Shown here in pieces: positions 1 to 7,914 of a DNA stretch of 47,225 bases. The stretch is taken from positions 1 to 47,225 of the forward strand of contig CAIUOG010000158.1 of NCBI GenBank assembly GCA_903900705.1. The letters run 5' to 3'. How positions within the stretch are numbered: the first letter of the stretch is position 1; each line of letters starts with the position of its first letter. The notes under the pieces are model-generated. The model was not told the DNA's origin. It searched no databases and worked only from the letters and a program-made list of their open reading frames with translations. The position numbers and the translations under genes were made by a program. The DNA is from an uncultured Acidobacteriia bacterium (GTDB lineage: Bacteria > Acidobacteriota > Terriglobia > Bryobacterales > Bryobacteraceae).

Positions 1-585
1 GCGAATTACACGAAGTATGTGGATCCGAATATCGGCACCGCGATGGTGAGTCGTACGGCGAATCAGACCATCACACTCATCACCAAACGCGATGGCACGC
101 AGATACAGGCACTGCACGAAATCAAGGCGTATTTCACCGTGAACGTGAAGCCGGCACCTCCCGCGGAAAGCAGCGCCAAATGTGCGGTGCCGGATGGAGC
201 GTTGCTTGGTGCTGAATCGCTGCTTGGCATTGAGACGTTCAAATACAGTCGGGGATCTGCAGGCATGCTCAGCTGGCTGGCGCCGTCACTGAACTGCTTT
301 CCGCTGCGCAGCGAATTCCATTTCAGTCCGTCCCCCACATTTCAGGTCGCGAGCAACGTGACGCTGGGCACTCCACCGGCGTCGGTCTTTGAGCCTCCCG
401 CCGGATTCGCGGAGGTTTCGCCCATGGAGGCGCAGCACATGATCACGACGCTGATGATGCGACGGGCCAACCCGGCGATGACGGCGGAAGAAGCGGAAAA
501 GGCATGGGCCAGAACCGCGGAAACCAATGTCGGCCTGCAGCGTCAGGAAGCCACCTGGCGGAAGCAGCACGGTCTCCAGCCGTAA
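1..585 (+). CDS. Hypothetical protein, C-terminal part (5' end outside window)
   Basis: The frame is open from base 1 to a TAA at 583-585, so this is the last 194 codons of a longer gene; the GTG at 19 is only the first possible start inside the window and is unlikely to be the real one. The visible part has a cluster of Cys, Pro and Ser residues in the middle and a Phe-Glu-Pro-Pro-Ala-Gly-Phe segment near residue 130, a type of ending seen in secreted acidobacterial proteins of unknown role. The tail, after the Met-rich stretch, is charged and probably helical. No catalytic motif or membrane segment is visible. The next gene starts 44 bases later on the same strand. Function unknown. Confidence 0.5.
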   Translation, partial: ANYTKYVDPNIGTAMVSRTANQTITLITKRDGTQIQALHEIKAYFTVNVKPAPPAESSAKCAVPDGALLGAESLLGIETFKYSRGSAGMLSWLAPSLNCFPLRSEFHFSPSPTFQVASNVTLGTPPASVFEPPAGFAEVSPMEAQHMITTLMMRRANPAMTAEEAEKAWARTAETNVGLQRQEATWRKQHGLQP

Positions 586-629
586 CGGAACTCTCTGTAC
601 TGTAATCCCCCGCAAGCGATCATGGAAAG

Positions 630-1739
630 ATGGATTCGCCAGGGACGGGCGCGGGACGTCCGAAACATCTGCCGGCACTGACGGGGCTGCGGTTTTTCCT
701 TGCGCTCTGGGTCATGTTTACCCATCTCATCGGCGCCGGTCATGTCTATGAGCCGATTGTGCTGATGCTGCCGGGGCCGCTCCAGGAGATCCTGCGCCAC
801 GGCTACCAGGCGGTGCCGACGTTCTTCGTGCTTTCGGGCTTCGTGCTGACGCGCAACTATGCGGCCACGCGGTGGACGCGGCCGAACGTCTGGAAATACC
901 TGGTGGGGCGGCTGGCGCGCGTCTATCCGGTCTATCTGCTTAGCCTGCTGATCGTGTCGCCGTTCATCGTGAAGGCGGCGGATCAGCCCAAAGGCTGGCT
1001 GGTGGCGATGCATCTGACGCTGCTGCAGGGGTGGTTCAGCGGGCACTATACGGCGGGCTGGAACACGCCGGCCTGGTCGCTCTCCTGCGAGATGTTCTTC
1101 TACCTGATCTTTCCGTTGCTGGTTGTTCCGATGAAGAACCGGGGCTGGGCGGGGACGCTCGCGGCGGCGGTGGTGGCCACGGGGCTCACGCAGGCGATGT
1201 GGCTGGCGGGTGTATCGGACCAGATCAAGCCGCTGATCCATGTCTCGGATTTCCTGATGGGCATCGCGGCGGCGCGGGCGTATGAGCTCTTAATTGCACG
1301 GCGGCACGCGATGGAGGGGACGTGGCTGTACTGGACGGGCTTTGGCGGTCTTGCCGCGATTCTGGGGTACGCGCGTTTTCTGCCGGACGGTCTCTCGATG
1401 AACACCCTGCTGCGCCCGATGAATGCCCTGCTGCTGGTGGGGCTGGGGCTGGGTGGCGGCTGGCTGGCTCGGGCGCTTTCCGCGCGGCCCGTGGTGTATC
1501 TGGGGAAGGCCAGCTACGGGATGTATATCCTGCACATTCCGATTTTGTGGTGGGCGGTCAGCTGGCCGGATTTCGCGGTGCGATATCTCTACATGGCTTT
1601 GGTGGTGGGGCTGAGCTGCGTTGTGTTCGCGGTGTTCGAAGAGCCGGCGAATCAGTGGATCCGTTCCCGCGTGGGGAGAGGCGGCCGGTCGGACTACGTT
1701 GTGCCGGAGGCTGTGCCGGCGATTTGCGAGACCAGGTAG
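630..1739 (+). CDS. Acyltransferase family 3 membrane protein
   Basis: A 369-residue integral membrane protein of the acyltransferase-3 (OafA/YrhL-like) family, which moves acetyl or other acyl groups onto sugars or other cell-surface molecules. The N-terminus has the family hallmark of a first membrane helix after a Leu-Thr-Gly-Leu-Arg segment (residues 17-21, LTGLRFFLALWVMFTHL), with the His that is normally catalytic at its end. About ten hydrophobic segments follow, with an FFVLSGFVL segment near residue 66 and a WSLSCEMFFYLIFPLL segment near residue 150, both typical of the family. The ATG at 630 has only a weak GGAAAG before it. The last 46 bases overlap the 3' end of the convergent ATP-grasp gene. 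The substrate cannot be told from sequence. Confidence 0.9.
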   Translation: MDSPGTGAGRPKHLPALTGLRFFLALWVMFTHLIGAGHVYEPIVLMLPGPLQEILRHGYQAVPTFFVLSGFVLTRNYAATRWTRPNVWKYLVGRLARVYPVYLLSLLIVSPFIVKAADQPKGWLVAMHLTLLQGWFSGHYTAGWNTPAWSLSCEMFFYLIFPLLVVPMKNRGWAGTLAAAVVATGLTQAMWLAGVSDQIKPLIHVSDFLMGIAAARAYELLIARRHAMEGTWLYWTGFGGLAAILGYARFLPDGLSMNTLLRPMNALLLVGLGLGGGWLARALSARPVVYLGKASYGMYILHIPILWWAVSWPDFAVRYLYMALVVGLSCVVFAVFEEPANQWIRSRVGRGGRSDYVVPEAVPAICETR

Positions 1740-2668
1740 TCGACCACGCGCTCGAAGGGATCGAAGCCGAAAGCCTCACCGATGGGCGCGCGGAGGTTGG
1801 AGTTCGCATTGACGTCGTAGAAGATGAGGCGGTCTTCGCCATTTTCGCTGGCGGCTTCCAGGTATTCGATGCCCCCCACGTCCAGACCTCCGGCGGCCAT
1901 AATCTTTTCGCCCATGGCGACGGCCGCGGCGGGTACTTCCGGGTACGGGTGGAACTCGACAGGTTTGGCGGGGGCCTTTTCCGGAATGGCGCAGGCGGAA
2001 TCGCCACCACCTTCGGGATTGCATTCCACGGATGGGCAGAGATTGAAGGCGCCGTGTGAGATGACGCGCATGGCGTAGAGCAGTTTGCCGCCGAGGAATT
2101 CCATGCGGACGATGCCGCGTGCGGGGTCCACCGGGAAGTATTCCTGCAGCAGGAGAAGGTTGTCGGGCAGCCAGAGGGATGGCTGGTCGCGCAGCAGGCG
2201 GAGCAGTTCCTCGCCGGAATTCAGCAGAAACATGCGCGCGCCGCTGCCGCCCTGTTCGGGCTTGAGCAGGGCGGGCCAGCCGCCGGTCCAGTGGGCGAGG
2301 GCGGCTTCGGGGTCGTTGAAGGCGAGGGAGCGCGGGTGGGGAATATCGAGCGTGTTGAGCAGGGCGCACTGGGCGGATTTGCTGAGTTCGAGCAGGAAGG
2401 CGCGGGAGCCGTTCAGCACCTTCGCGCCGCTCAGTTCGAGCGACCGCATGAGCGAGAGGGCCAGGGGCACGGCGCGCGTGTTGCCGCGAACGTAGGCGCT
2501 GGGGCTGGCCTGGTTGAAGTAGAGCGGGGCGGCGGGAACGGCGTCGGGATCAAACGCGGCGCGCTTCAGGTCACACGGCTCATAAGCGACGCCGCGACGC
2601 CGCAGAGCGGCCCAGAGCGGCTTCTGCCATTCGGGGTGTTCGAAGAGGACGACCAGCTGGTTTGCCAT
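1694..2668 (-). CDS. ATP-grasp (RimK-like) protein
   Basis: A 324-residue protein with the ATP-grasp layout of RimK/glutathione-synthetase-like ligases: an N-terminal alpha/beta domain, a KPEQGGSGARMF loop near residue 140 that would close over ATP, an LLLQEYFP segment, and a late IEYLEA...FYDVNANSN segment supplying the Mg-binding acidic and Asn residues. Such enzymes join a carboxylate to an amine or thiol through an acyl phosphate. A TTG twelve bases upstream (2680) is possible, but ATG 2668 has GGGGA five bases before it and is preferred. The gene is divergent from the cytochrome at 2741 and overlaps the acyltransferase end by 46 bases. Substrate unknown. Confidence 0.82.
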   Translation of the reverse strand: MANQLVVLFEHPEWQKPLWAALRRRGVAYEPCDLKRAAFDPDAVPAAPLYFNQASPSAYVRGNTRAVPLALSLMRSLELSGAKVLNGSRAFLLELSKSAQCALLNTLDIPHPRSLAFNDPEAALAHWTGGWPALLKPEQGGSGARMFLLNSGEELLRLLRDQPSLWLPDNLLLLQEYFPVDPARGIVRMEFLGGKLLYAMRVISHGAFNLCPSVECNPEGGGDSACAIPEKAPAKPVEFHPYPEVPAAAVAMGEKIMAAGGLDVGGIEYLEAASENGEDRLIFYDVNANSNLRAPIGEAFGFDPFERVVDYLVSQIAGTASGTT

Positions 2669-2694
2669 GCGTATCCCCAATATACGAGAGGGGC

Positions 2695-2740
2695 TACAAT
2701 GTTCGTCAGAGGCCTGTGGTGGCGGCCTCAGAGGCGAAAA
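2695..2740 (+). promoter_or_regulatory. Promoter and leader of small cytochrome c gene
   Basis: A -10-like TACAAT lies at 2695-2700. It is followed by an inverted repeat GAGGCC (2709-2714) / GGCCTC (2724-2729) with a nine-base loop, then the ribosome site GAGG at 2731-2734, six bases before ATG 2741. The hairpin sits just ahead of the ribosome site, so it could affect translation. No convincing -35 is visible. Confidence 0.35.
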
Positions 2741-3037
2741 ATGCTACGTACGCTGACGATCTTCACGGCTTTGATTGCAGGGCTGGCGGTAACCCCCGCG
2801 TGGGCGCAGAAGGAACTTCCGGAAGGCCCCGGCAAGCAGGCCACGGTTCGTGTCTGTACCCCGTGCCATGGCGCGGAAATGTTTACCGCCACGCGTCTGG
2901 GCAAGGCGGAATGGGACGCGAAGATAGCGAATATGACCACGGAACGCGGCACCGCGATCAGCGATGCCGATTTCGCGACGGTCCTGAAGTATCTCTCGAC
3001 CTATCTGGCTCCGGAAACGAAGCAGGAAGGCAAGTAA
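2741..3037 (+). CDS. Small secreted c-type cytochrome
   Basis: A 98-residue protein with a signal peptide (hydrophobic residues 5-20, cleavage after AWA) and a single CTPCH haem-binding motif near residue 39. A Met in the NMTTERG segment could be the second axial ligand. A longer frame runs upstream, but that part is the antisense of the ATP-grasp gene; ATG 2741 has GAGG six bases before it and begins a clean signal peptide. The gene is convergent with the GMC dehydrogenase, ten bases apart, across a shared hairpin. It is a natural candidate for the electron acceptor of that enzyme, since related gluconate-type dehydrogenases use a cytochrome c subunit. That pairing is inferred. Confidence 0.85.
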   Translation: MLRTLTIFTALIAGLAVTPAWAQKELPEGPGKQATVRVCTPCHGAEMFTATRLGKAEWDAKIANMTTERGTAISDADFATVLKYLSTYLAPETKQEGK

Positions 3038-3039
3038 CG

Positions 3040-3060
3040 CCGGGGCTTAAATAGCCCCGG
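3040..3060. terminator. Bidirectional hairpin between convergent genes
   Basis: A perfect eight-base stem, CCGGGGCT (3040-3047) with its complement (3053-3060), closes a five-base loop TAAAT. It lies between the cytochrome stop and the GMC dehydrogenase and contains the GMC stop codon (3047-3049). There is no T-run on either side, so it is a terminator-like or mRNA-end-protecting hairpin rather than a textbook intrinsic terminator. Confidence 0.55.
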
Positions 3061-4621
3061 ACTTCATCTGATCGGCCAGGTACTCTGATGCCCGCATGGC
3101 GAGAGCCATGATGGTCAGAGTGCTGTTCTGCCAGCCGCAGGTGACAAAGCAGCCGCCATCCACCACGAAGAGGTTCTTCATGTCGTGGCTCTGGTTCCAC
3201 TTGTTCAGCACGCTGGTTTTGGGGTTGTCGCCCATGCGGCAGGAACCCACTTCGTGAATGCTGTAGCCTGGCGGATGGAATTTGTCGGTCTTCGAGAGGA
3301 TGTCCCAGCCGGCGCTCTTCAGCATGTCCTCGGCGGTATCGGCCGCATCCTTCGCCATGTTGTATTCGTTCTGCGTGTCCTTCACATCCACATGGAGGAC
3401 GGGAATGCCCCAGGCGTCGGTCACGGCCTTGTTGATGGTGACGCGGTTCTCATAGCGGGGCACGCGTTCGCCGTAGATGGAGGCCGTCATGCAGGCGCCG
3501 GCGTGCAGATCGAGCTTCTTCTGCAGTTCCTCGCCGTACTCTTTGAAGTAGCCTGGGGTGGGGCCGCCGCCGCTCGCGATCAGCATGCCATAACCCTTGA
3601 TGAAGCTGTTTTTCTCGCCCTTTTTCAGGTTCTTAAAGCGGGGCAGGAGCGCCGTGCCGCCCATCATGCCTTCGGGAGCGTTGCCGCCGCGGGCTTCGGG
3701 TACGGAGGCCACCACCTGTACGCCGTAAAGCTGGTCCATCACATAGCGGCCCAGCATGCCGCTTGAGTTTGCAAGGCCGGAATTGAGCAGCAGGCGCGTG
3801 CTTTCCAGTGACCCGGCGGCGAGCACCACCACCTTCGCCTTCACGTGCAGTTCTTCGCGGGAATGCCGGTCGACGAAGTTCGCGCCATTGGCCCGCCCGG
3901 TGTTCTTATCCACGGTAATTTCGCGGACGATGGCATTGGGGACAATCTGCAGTTTCCCGGTGGCGACGGCGTCGGGCAGCAGAAGATTCGTGGAACTGGC
4001 GAGTCCGTTGCGGCCATTGGCGGCGCGGATCTTTGAGACCAGGTAGCCGCGCGCGTTGGCGATATCGGTGATCTTTTTCACCGTGGTGGAGTCCGGGCCG
4101 TAATCGGCGTCGAGGAAGTTGCCGTCGGGGAAGTGCGGCTTGCCTTCCTTGCGGCCGGAGACGCGGAGGATGGCTTCGGTGCGGGCGTAGAACGGGTCGA
4201 GGTCGGCGTGGCTGATGGGCCAGTTGTCGCCACCGCCGTCGATGTCCGCGGCCTTGAATTCCCAGTCGCTCATGCGGAAAGACTGGCGGCCCCAGAAGAG
4301 GGAGCGGCCGCCGAGGAAGCGGACTCGGACCCAGTTGTAGGGCTTGGCGGGGTCGTGCGTGTAGGGCACTTCCTTTTCGTCCACCCACTGGTTGGCATTG
4401 AATTCGTTGGCCTGGACGACATGCGGCAGGCGGCCGGGCTTGTTCATGCCGCGGAAGGGCAGGTCCCAGGGCTGTTTGGTGACGCGGTTCTTCGCGAGGT
4501 CGACTTCCGGACCCGCGTCGAGCATCAGGCAGGAGAGTCCCTTCTGCGTCAGAATGTTTGCCGCCATGCCTCCGGAGTGGCCGGAGCCGATGATGAGAAC
4601 GTCGAACTGTGGTTTTGGCAA
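3047..4621 (-). CDS. GMC-family FAD-dependent dehydrogenase
   Basis: A 524-residue flavoprotein of the glucose-methanol-choline oxidoreductase family, like the catalytic subunit of gluconate/2-keto-gluconate dehydrogenases. The Rossmann FAD motif IGSGHSGG is at residues 11-18, followed by an acidic residue after beta-2. The FAD-contact loop [10 protein letters not shown] is near residue 103. The C-terminal active site has His about residue 456 ([11 protein letters not shown]) and Asn about residue 499 ([12 protein letters not shown]). It has no signal peptide; related large subunits leave the cell by riding with a Tat-signal small subunit, and such a subunit is encoded three bases upstream (4625-5263). 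It should oxidise a sugar or sugar acid in the periplasm and pass electrons to cytochrome c. Exact substrate unknown. Confidence 0.92.
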   Translation of the reverse strand: MPKPQFDVLIIGSGHSGGMAANILTQKGLSCLMLDAGPEVDLAKNRVTKQPWDLPFRGMNKPGRLPHVVQANEFNANQWVDEKEVPYTHDPAKPYNWVRVRFLGGRSLFWGRQSFRMSDWEFKAADIDGGGDNWPISHADLDPFYARTEAILRVSGRKEGKPHFPDGNFLDADYGPDSTTVKKITDIANARGYLVSKIRAANGRNGLASSTNLLLPDAVATGKLQIVPNAIVREITVDKNTGRANGANFVDRHSREELHVKAKVVVLAAGSLESTRLLLNSGLANSSGMLGRYVMDQLYGVQVVASVPEARGGNAPEGMMGGTALLPRFKNLKKGEKNSFIKGYGMLIASGGGPTPGYFKEYGEELQKKLDLHAGACMTASIYGERVPRYENRVTINKAVTDAWGIPVLHVDVKDTQNEYNMAKDAADTAEDMLKSAGWDILSKTDKFHPPGYSIHEVGSCRMGDNPKTSVLNKWNQSHDMKNLFVVDGGCFVTCGWQNSTLTIMALAMRASEYLADQMKSGAI

Positions 4622-4624
4622 GGC

Positions 4625-5263
4625 TTATCCCTTGTAGATCGGATCGACAGGAAAGAAGTACTGCTGCGCGCCGACCGGGCGGCGGCCCGCCGCTACCGTG
4701 GCGGCATACCATTCCTGTGAATTGCGGGTTGCGGTACGAATTTCGTTATTGGCGGCGGCGATGAAGCGCGCGGCCGGGTCTTTGGGGAGTTCGAACTCCC
4801 AGGGTACGAGCTCCATCATGGGTTTGATGATGGCGTCGGCCTGCTTCGCGTCGAGGGAGGCGAAGGGCTTGCCGAACTGTTTTGTCGCGCGCGTGTTGAG
4901 CAGATCGAGGCCGGAGCGGTAGAGATGCTGGTGCTCGGCGGGGGACTGGCCGACGTAGAAATCGAGGAACTCGGGCACGTGGGCTTCGAGCGCGCCGGGA
5001 TTGCCGTTCATGGGCGGCATGAAGAGTTCACTGAGTCGACGCAGTGCGCTGAGTTGCGACTGCGTGAAAAAGCGCGCCACCGGCTCGCCCACGGCGTCCC
5101 GTTTGCCGTTGGCCACGGGCGCTCCGGCGGGGCGTGCGGCGGGCGTCTGGGCTTGCGCGGCCTGTTCGCTGATGACTGCTGCCGGAACCAACGCGGTGGG
5201 AACCAATGCTGCGGGAACTGCCGGCGCCGCGGCAAGCGTCCGCATAAAAGAGCGACGTTTCAC
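4625..5263 (-). CDS. Gluconate 2-dehydrogenase subunit 3 family protein (Tat signal)
   Basis: A small subunit of about 212 residues for the GMC dehydrogenase encoded directly downstream (three-base gap, same strand). The N-terminus reads VKRRSFMRTLAAA, a twin-arginine export signal, followed by a long Ala/Pro-rich stretch. The family core begins near the FFTQSQLSALRRLSELFMPP segment. The frame extends to a TTG at 5299, and GTG codons occur at 5272 and 5263. I chose GTG 5263 because it places KRR at the very start, as usual for Tat signals, but no clear ribosome site decides it. The subunit is expected to carry the folded catalytic subunit across the membrane. Confidence 0.82.
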   Translation of the reverse strand: MKRRSFMRTLAAAPAVPAALVPTALVPAAVISEQAAQAQTPAARPAGAPVANGKRDAVGEPVARFFTQSQLSALRRLSELFMPPMNGNPGALEAHVPEFLDFYVGQSPAEHQHLYRSGLDLLNTRATKQFGKPFASLDAKQADAIIKPMMELVPWEFELPKDPAARFIAAANNEIRTATRNSQEWYAATVAAGRRPVGAQQYFFPVDPIYKG

Positions 5264-5382
5264 GTTGACCACGTTAGCAATTGGGCTGCCATGCGTCAAC
5301 GGTTACCGGTGATGGCTCCGGGGCCGGGAAGAATGCCTTATATTGGTTGTGAGGTCGTACTTCGACCCAAAGGAATGAACCT

Positions 5383-5778
5383 GTGAAACGTCTGCTTCTG
5401 CTGCTTGCCCTGTCCGCCATCGCCACTGTTTCGGCCCTTGCCGATGCCACCGGTGAATGGAAATGCGTGAACGTCAACCAGACCCTGAACATGAAACAGG
5501 AAGCCGGGAAGGTGACCGGCACGCTTAAGAATAATCTGGGTACGCTGCGCATTGCCGAAGGTAAGATCGACGGTGACAAGGTCACGCTGACGTTCATGGT
5601 GGTGCTGAGCAACGGTGTGGATCCGCTGCACATCGCGGGTTATGATTCGCTGGCCGAAGAGGGCCAGGTGACCGAAATCACATACACCGGCACGGTTTCC
5701 GGCAATGAGGTTAAGTTCAAGGTGAAGCAGGAACGCCTCGACGCGGAACGTGAGTTTACTTTCAAGAAGTCGAACTGA
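5383..5778 (+). CDS. Small secreted beta-rich protein of unknown function
   Basis: A 131-residue protein with a strong signal peptide (MKRLLLLLALSAIATVSALA) and a mature part of repeated short beta strands: a Gly-Glu-Trp start, a KVTGTLKN segment, then GKIDGDKVTLTF, then GTVSGNEVKFKV. This pattern (G..W, tGtl, GkidGdkv, GtvsGnevkf) is common in small periplasmic proteins of Acidobacteriota and Planctomycetota, with no known activity. The start is GTG 5383, with AAAGGA eight bases upstream. Its 3' end overlaps the next gene by 29 bases, so the two are probably co-transcribed. Confidence 0.75.
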   Translation: MKRLLLLLALSAIATVSALADATGEWKCVNVNQTLNMKQEAGKVTGTLKNNLGTLRIAEGKIDGDKVTLTFMVVLSNGVDPLHIAGYDSLAEEGQVTEITYTGTVSGNEVKFKVKQERLDAEREFTFKKSN

Positions 5779-7183
5779 GTCGCTGGCTCCGGCGCTGGTC
5801 TTCGTGATCGCGCTGCCGATTCTGTGGGTGCGGTTCGGCCATTGGTTTTACCTTTCGCTCGATGAGGGGATTGTTCTGGACGGCGCGAGGCGCGTTGCCA
5901 CGGGCGAGGTTCCCTATCGCGATTTCTTTAACATCACCGGACCCGGCAGCTTCTGGTTGTATGGGCTGGTTTTCCGGATCTTCGGCACCTCTTTCCCGGT
6001 GGCGCGCGCCCTTTTGTGCGTGGAACTGGCCGCGATGTGCGCGCTGGTCTGCGCGCTGGTGGCGCGGTTTGGCCGGAAATCGCTGGCCATCGCCTCCGGG
6101 CTTTTGTTCCTCACGATTCCCCTTACGACTCTGTTCCCGGTTTACGTGACCCATCGCTGGGACAGCAATCTCTTCGCGCTGGCGGCGCTGGTCTGTGCGC
6201 TGGGGGGATGGGTGGGGACGGCCGGAGTGCTCGCGGCCCTGGCGGCCTGGACAACCCCGCCGCTGCTCTGGATGCTGCCGGTTCTGTTTGCGATTGCGCG
6301 GAGCGAACGGCGCCGCTACCTTGGGGGCGTGGCGGCGGTTTCTATTCCCTGCTGCGCCGTTCTGGTCAGCCGGGGCGCTTTGAACGGCATGGTGAGTTCG
6401 CTGCTGTGGGATGCGGCAAACTACGGCGTGGCGAATCGGTTACCCTATGGCGCGCTGGCCGGCACGGTGTGGCGCAACTGGATTCCCGTGCTGCTGCCGC
6501 TTGCCGGTGGAGCGCTGTTTTCCGTAGCGTTGGTCCTGCGGCGTGACCGATTGTTGGCCGGGGTGGCGGCGGCCTCCGTGGCGGCTCTCGTTGCCTGTTT
6601 TCCGCGCGCAGGGGCGGCGCAGTTGCTGTTTGCGTCGGCCTTCTTTTTCGCACTGTTCAGCTGTTCGCTTGCGGTTATCCTGCCGCGCCGGTCGCAGGGT
6701 TGGTGCGCGGGCGTGGTGTTGCTGGCGGCGGTAGCTCTGGGTGTAACGGGCCGGCCCGCGACTGCGTTGAAGCGCATCGAAACACCGGCGGGCGGCCTTG
6801 CAGTTTCGCGCCTGCATTTCGTCACCCTCAACGAGCTGCTGGTAACGATCCGGCCGCATGACCGGATCTTTGTCTATCCCTATCTGCCCGCGCTGTATTT
6901 CGTGCTGGGGGCGGACAATCCGACGCGGTATTCCTGGTTGCAGCCCGGCATGATGGGGCAGGCCGAGGAGCGGGGCGCGATCGCGGATCTGATTCTTAAG
7001 CCGCCCCGCTGGGTGGTTTGGCATGAGCTGACCCCGGCCTATATTCTGAAGAACTGGCCGTCGGGTGATCGGTCCAGGTTGCGGTTTCCGGAGATGGAAG
7101 CTTTCCTGCTGGCGAATTATCATGAGGTGAATCCGGACGGAGTGGTTCCGGTCGGGTACCGGCTGCTGGAGAAAAATCTGTGA
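5750..7183 (+). CDS. Polytopic membrane glycosyltransferase (GT39/ArnT-like)
   Basis: A 477-residue protein with about ten to twelve hydrophobic helices and the signature of lipid-linked sugar transferases. After the first helix comes SLDEG (near residue 28), the acidic pair expected to be catalytic in the first outer loop, then an arginine-rich ATGEVPYRDFFNITGPG segment like the dwelling-Tyr-Arg-Asp-Phe motif of this class. The C-terminal part is soluble. Such enzymes move a sugar from a polyprenyl carrier to a lipid or protein outside the membrane. GTG 5750 lies inside the previous gene, and no better start is seen before the first helix. Its stop overlaps the GTG of the next gene (GTGA), so 5383-9455 reads as one transcription unit. 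Substrate unknown. Confidence 0.72.
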   Translation: MSLLSRSRTESLAPALVFVIALPILWVRFGHWFYLSLDEGIVLDGARRVATGEVPYRDFFNITGPGSFWLYGLVFRIFGTSFPVARALLCVELAAMCALVCALVARFGRKSLAIASGLLFLTIPLTTLFPVYVTHRWDSNLFALAALVCALGGWVGTAGVLAALAAWTTPPLLWMLPVLFAIARSERRRYLGGVAAVSIPCCAVLVSRGALNGMVSSLLWDAANYGVANRLPYGALAGTVWRNWIPVLLPLAGGALFSVALVLRRDRLLAGVAAASVAALVACFPRAGAAQLLFASAFFFALFSCSLAVILPRRSQGWCAGVVLLAAVALGVTGRPATALKRIETPAGGLAVSRLHFVTLNELLVTIRPHDRIFVYPYLPALYFVLGADNPTRYSWLQPGMMGQAEERGAIADLILKPPRWVVWHELTPAYILKNWPSGDRSRLRFPEMEAFLLANYHEVNPDGVVPVGYRLLEKNL

Positions 7184-7914
7184 AGCGATTCCTGCTTGTG
7201 ATGGCCCTGGTCATTCCGGCTTTAGCCCGGCAGGACGAGCGCGGGCTGGATGAGCGAGGCGCAGAGATTTTTGCCGCGAAATGCGCGGGGTGCCATGGCG
7301 GCGGCGCGCGGGGGCTGACGGTGGAGACCGATCTGATGCGTTCCACCGCGGTCCGCACGGACCAGACGGGGCCGGTGTTGCGCGCCGGCCATCCGAAAGC
7401 CAATCCCGTGCCTCTGAGCGAGCCGGAACAGGCGGACATCGCGGCCTGGCTGCATGCTCGGGTGCAGGCGGTGGCGGACCGGGGGAAGTACCCGTTTCTG
7501 AACATCCTGACGGGCGATCCGAAAAAGGGCCAGGCGTTCTTCGCGGCGACATGCGCGCGGTGCCACTCGGTGACGGGGGATCTGGCGGGGATTGGGGCGA
7601 AATATGATCCATCGGTACTGCAGTCGCTGTGGCTGAGTCCAAGGCGTCGGCGCGGCGCGGAGGCTGTGAAGACGGCGCGGACGGTGACCGTGACATCCCG
7701 CGATGGGCGCGTTGTGGCGGGAACGCTGGAGCGCATCGATGAATTCAATCTGGTGCTGCGCGACCAGGACGGGAAGTACCGCTCGTTTGCGCTGCATGAC
7801 GAGGAGCCGAAGGTGGAAATTCACGATCCTCTGCAGCCGCATTACGATCTGTACCGGGTTTTGCGGGATACGCAGATTCACGATGTGACGGCTTATCTGG
7901 CGACGTTGCAATGA
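7180..7914 (+). CDS. Dihaem c-type cytochrome
   Basis: A 244-residue secreted protein with a signal peptide (residues 1-16) and two haem motifs: CAGCH near residue 33 and CARCH near residue 126, so two cytochrome c folds in tandem. The second half ends in a beta-rich tail with a VTVTSRDGRVVAGTLERI segment, a form often attached to haem domains in this phylum. The first Met of the track is GTG 7180, overlapping the previous stop, and its own stop overlaps the PQQ dehydrogenase start (ATGA). Coupling to the next gene makes it the likely electron acceptor of that dehydrogenase. That role is inferred from context. Confidence 0.85.
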   Translation: MKRFLLVMALVIPALARQDERGLDERGAEIFAAKCAGCHGGGARGLTVETDLMRSTAVRTDQTGPVLRAGHPKANPVPLSEPEQADIAAWLHARVQAVADRGKYPFLNILTGDPKKGQAFFAATCARCHSVTGDLAGIGAKYDPSVLQSLWLSPRRRRGAEAVKTARTVTVTSRDGRVVAGTLERIDEFNLVLRDQDGKYRSFALHDEEPKVEIHDPLQPHYDLYRVLRDTQIHDVTAYLATLQ

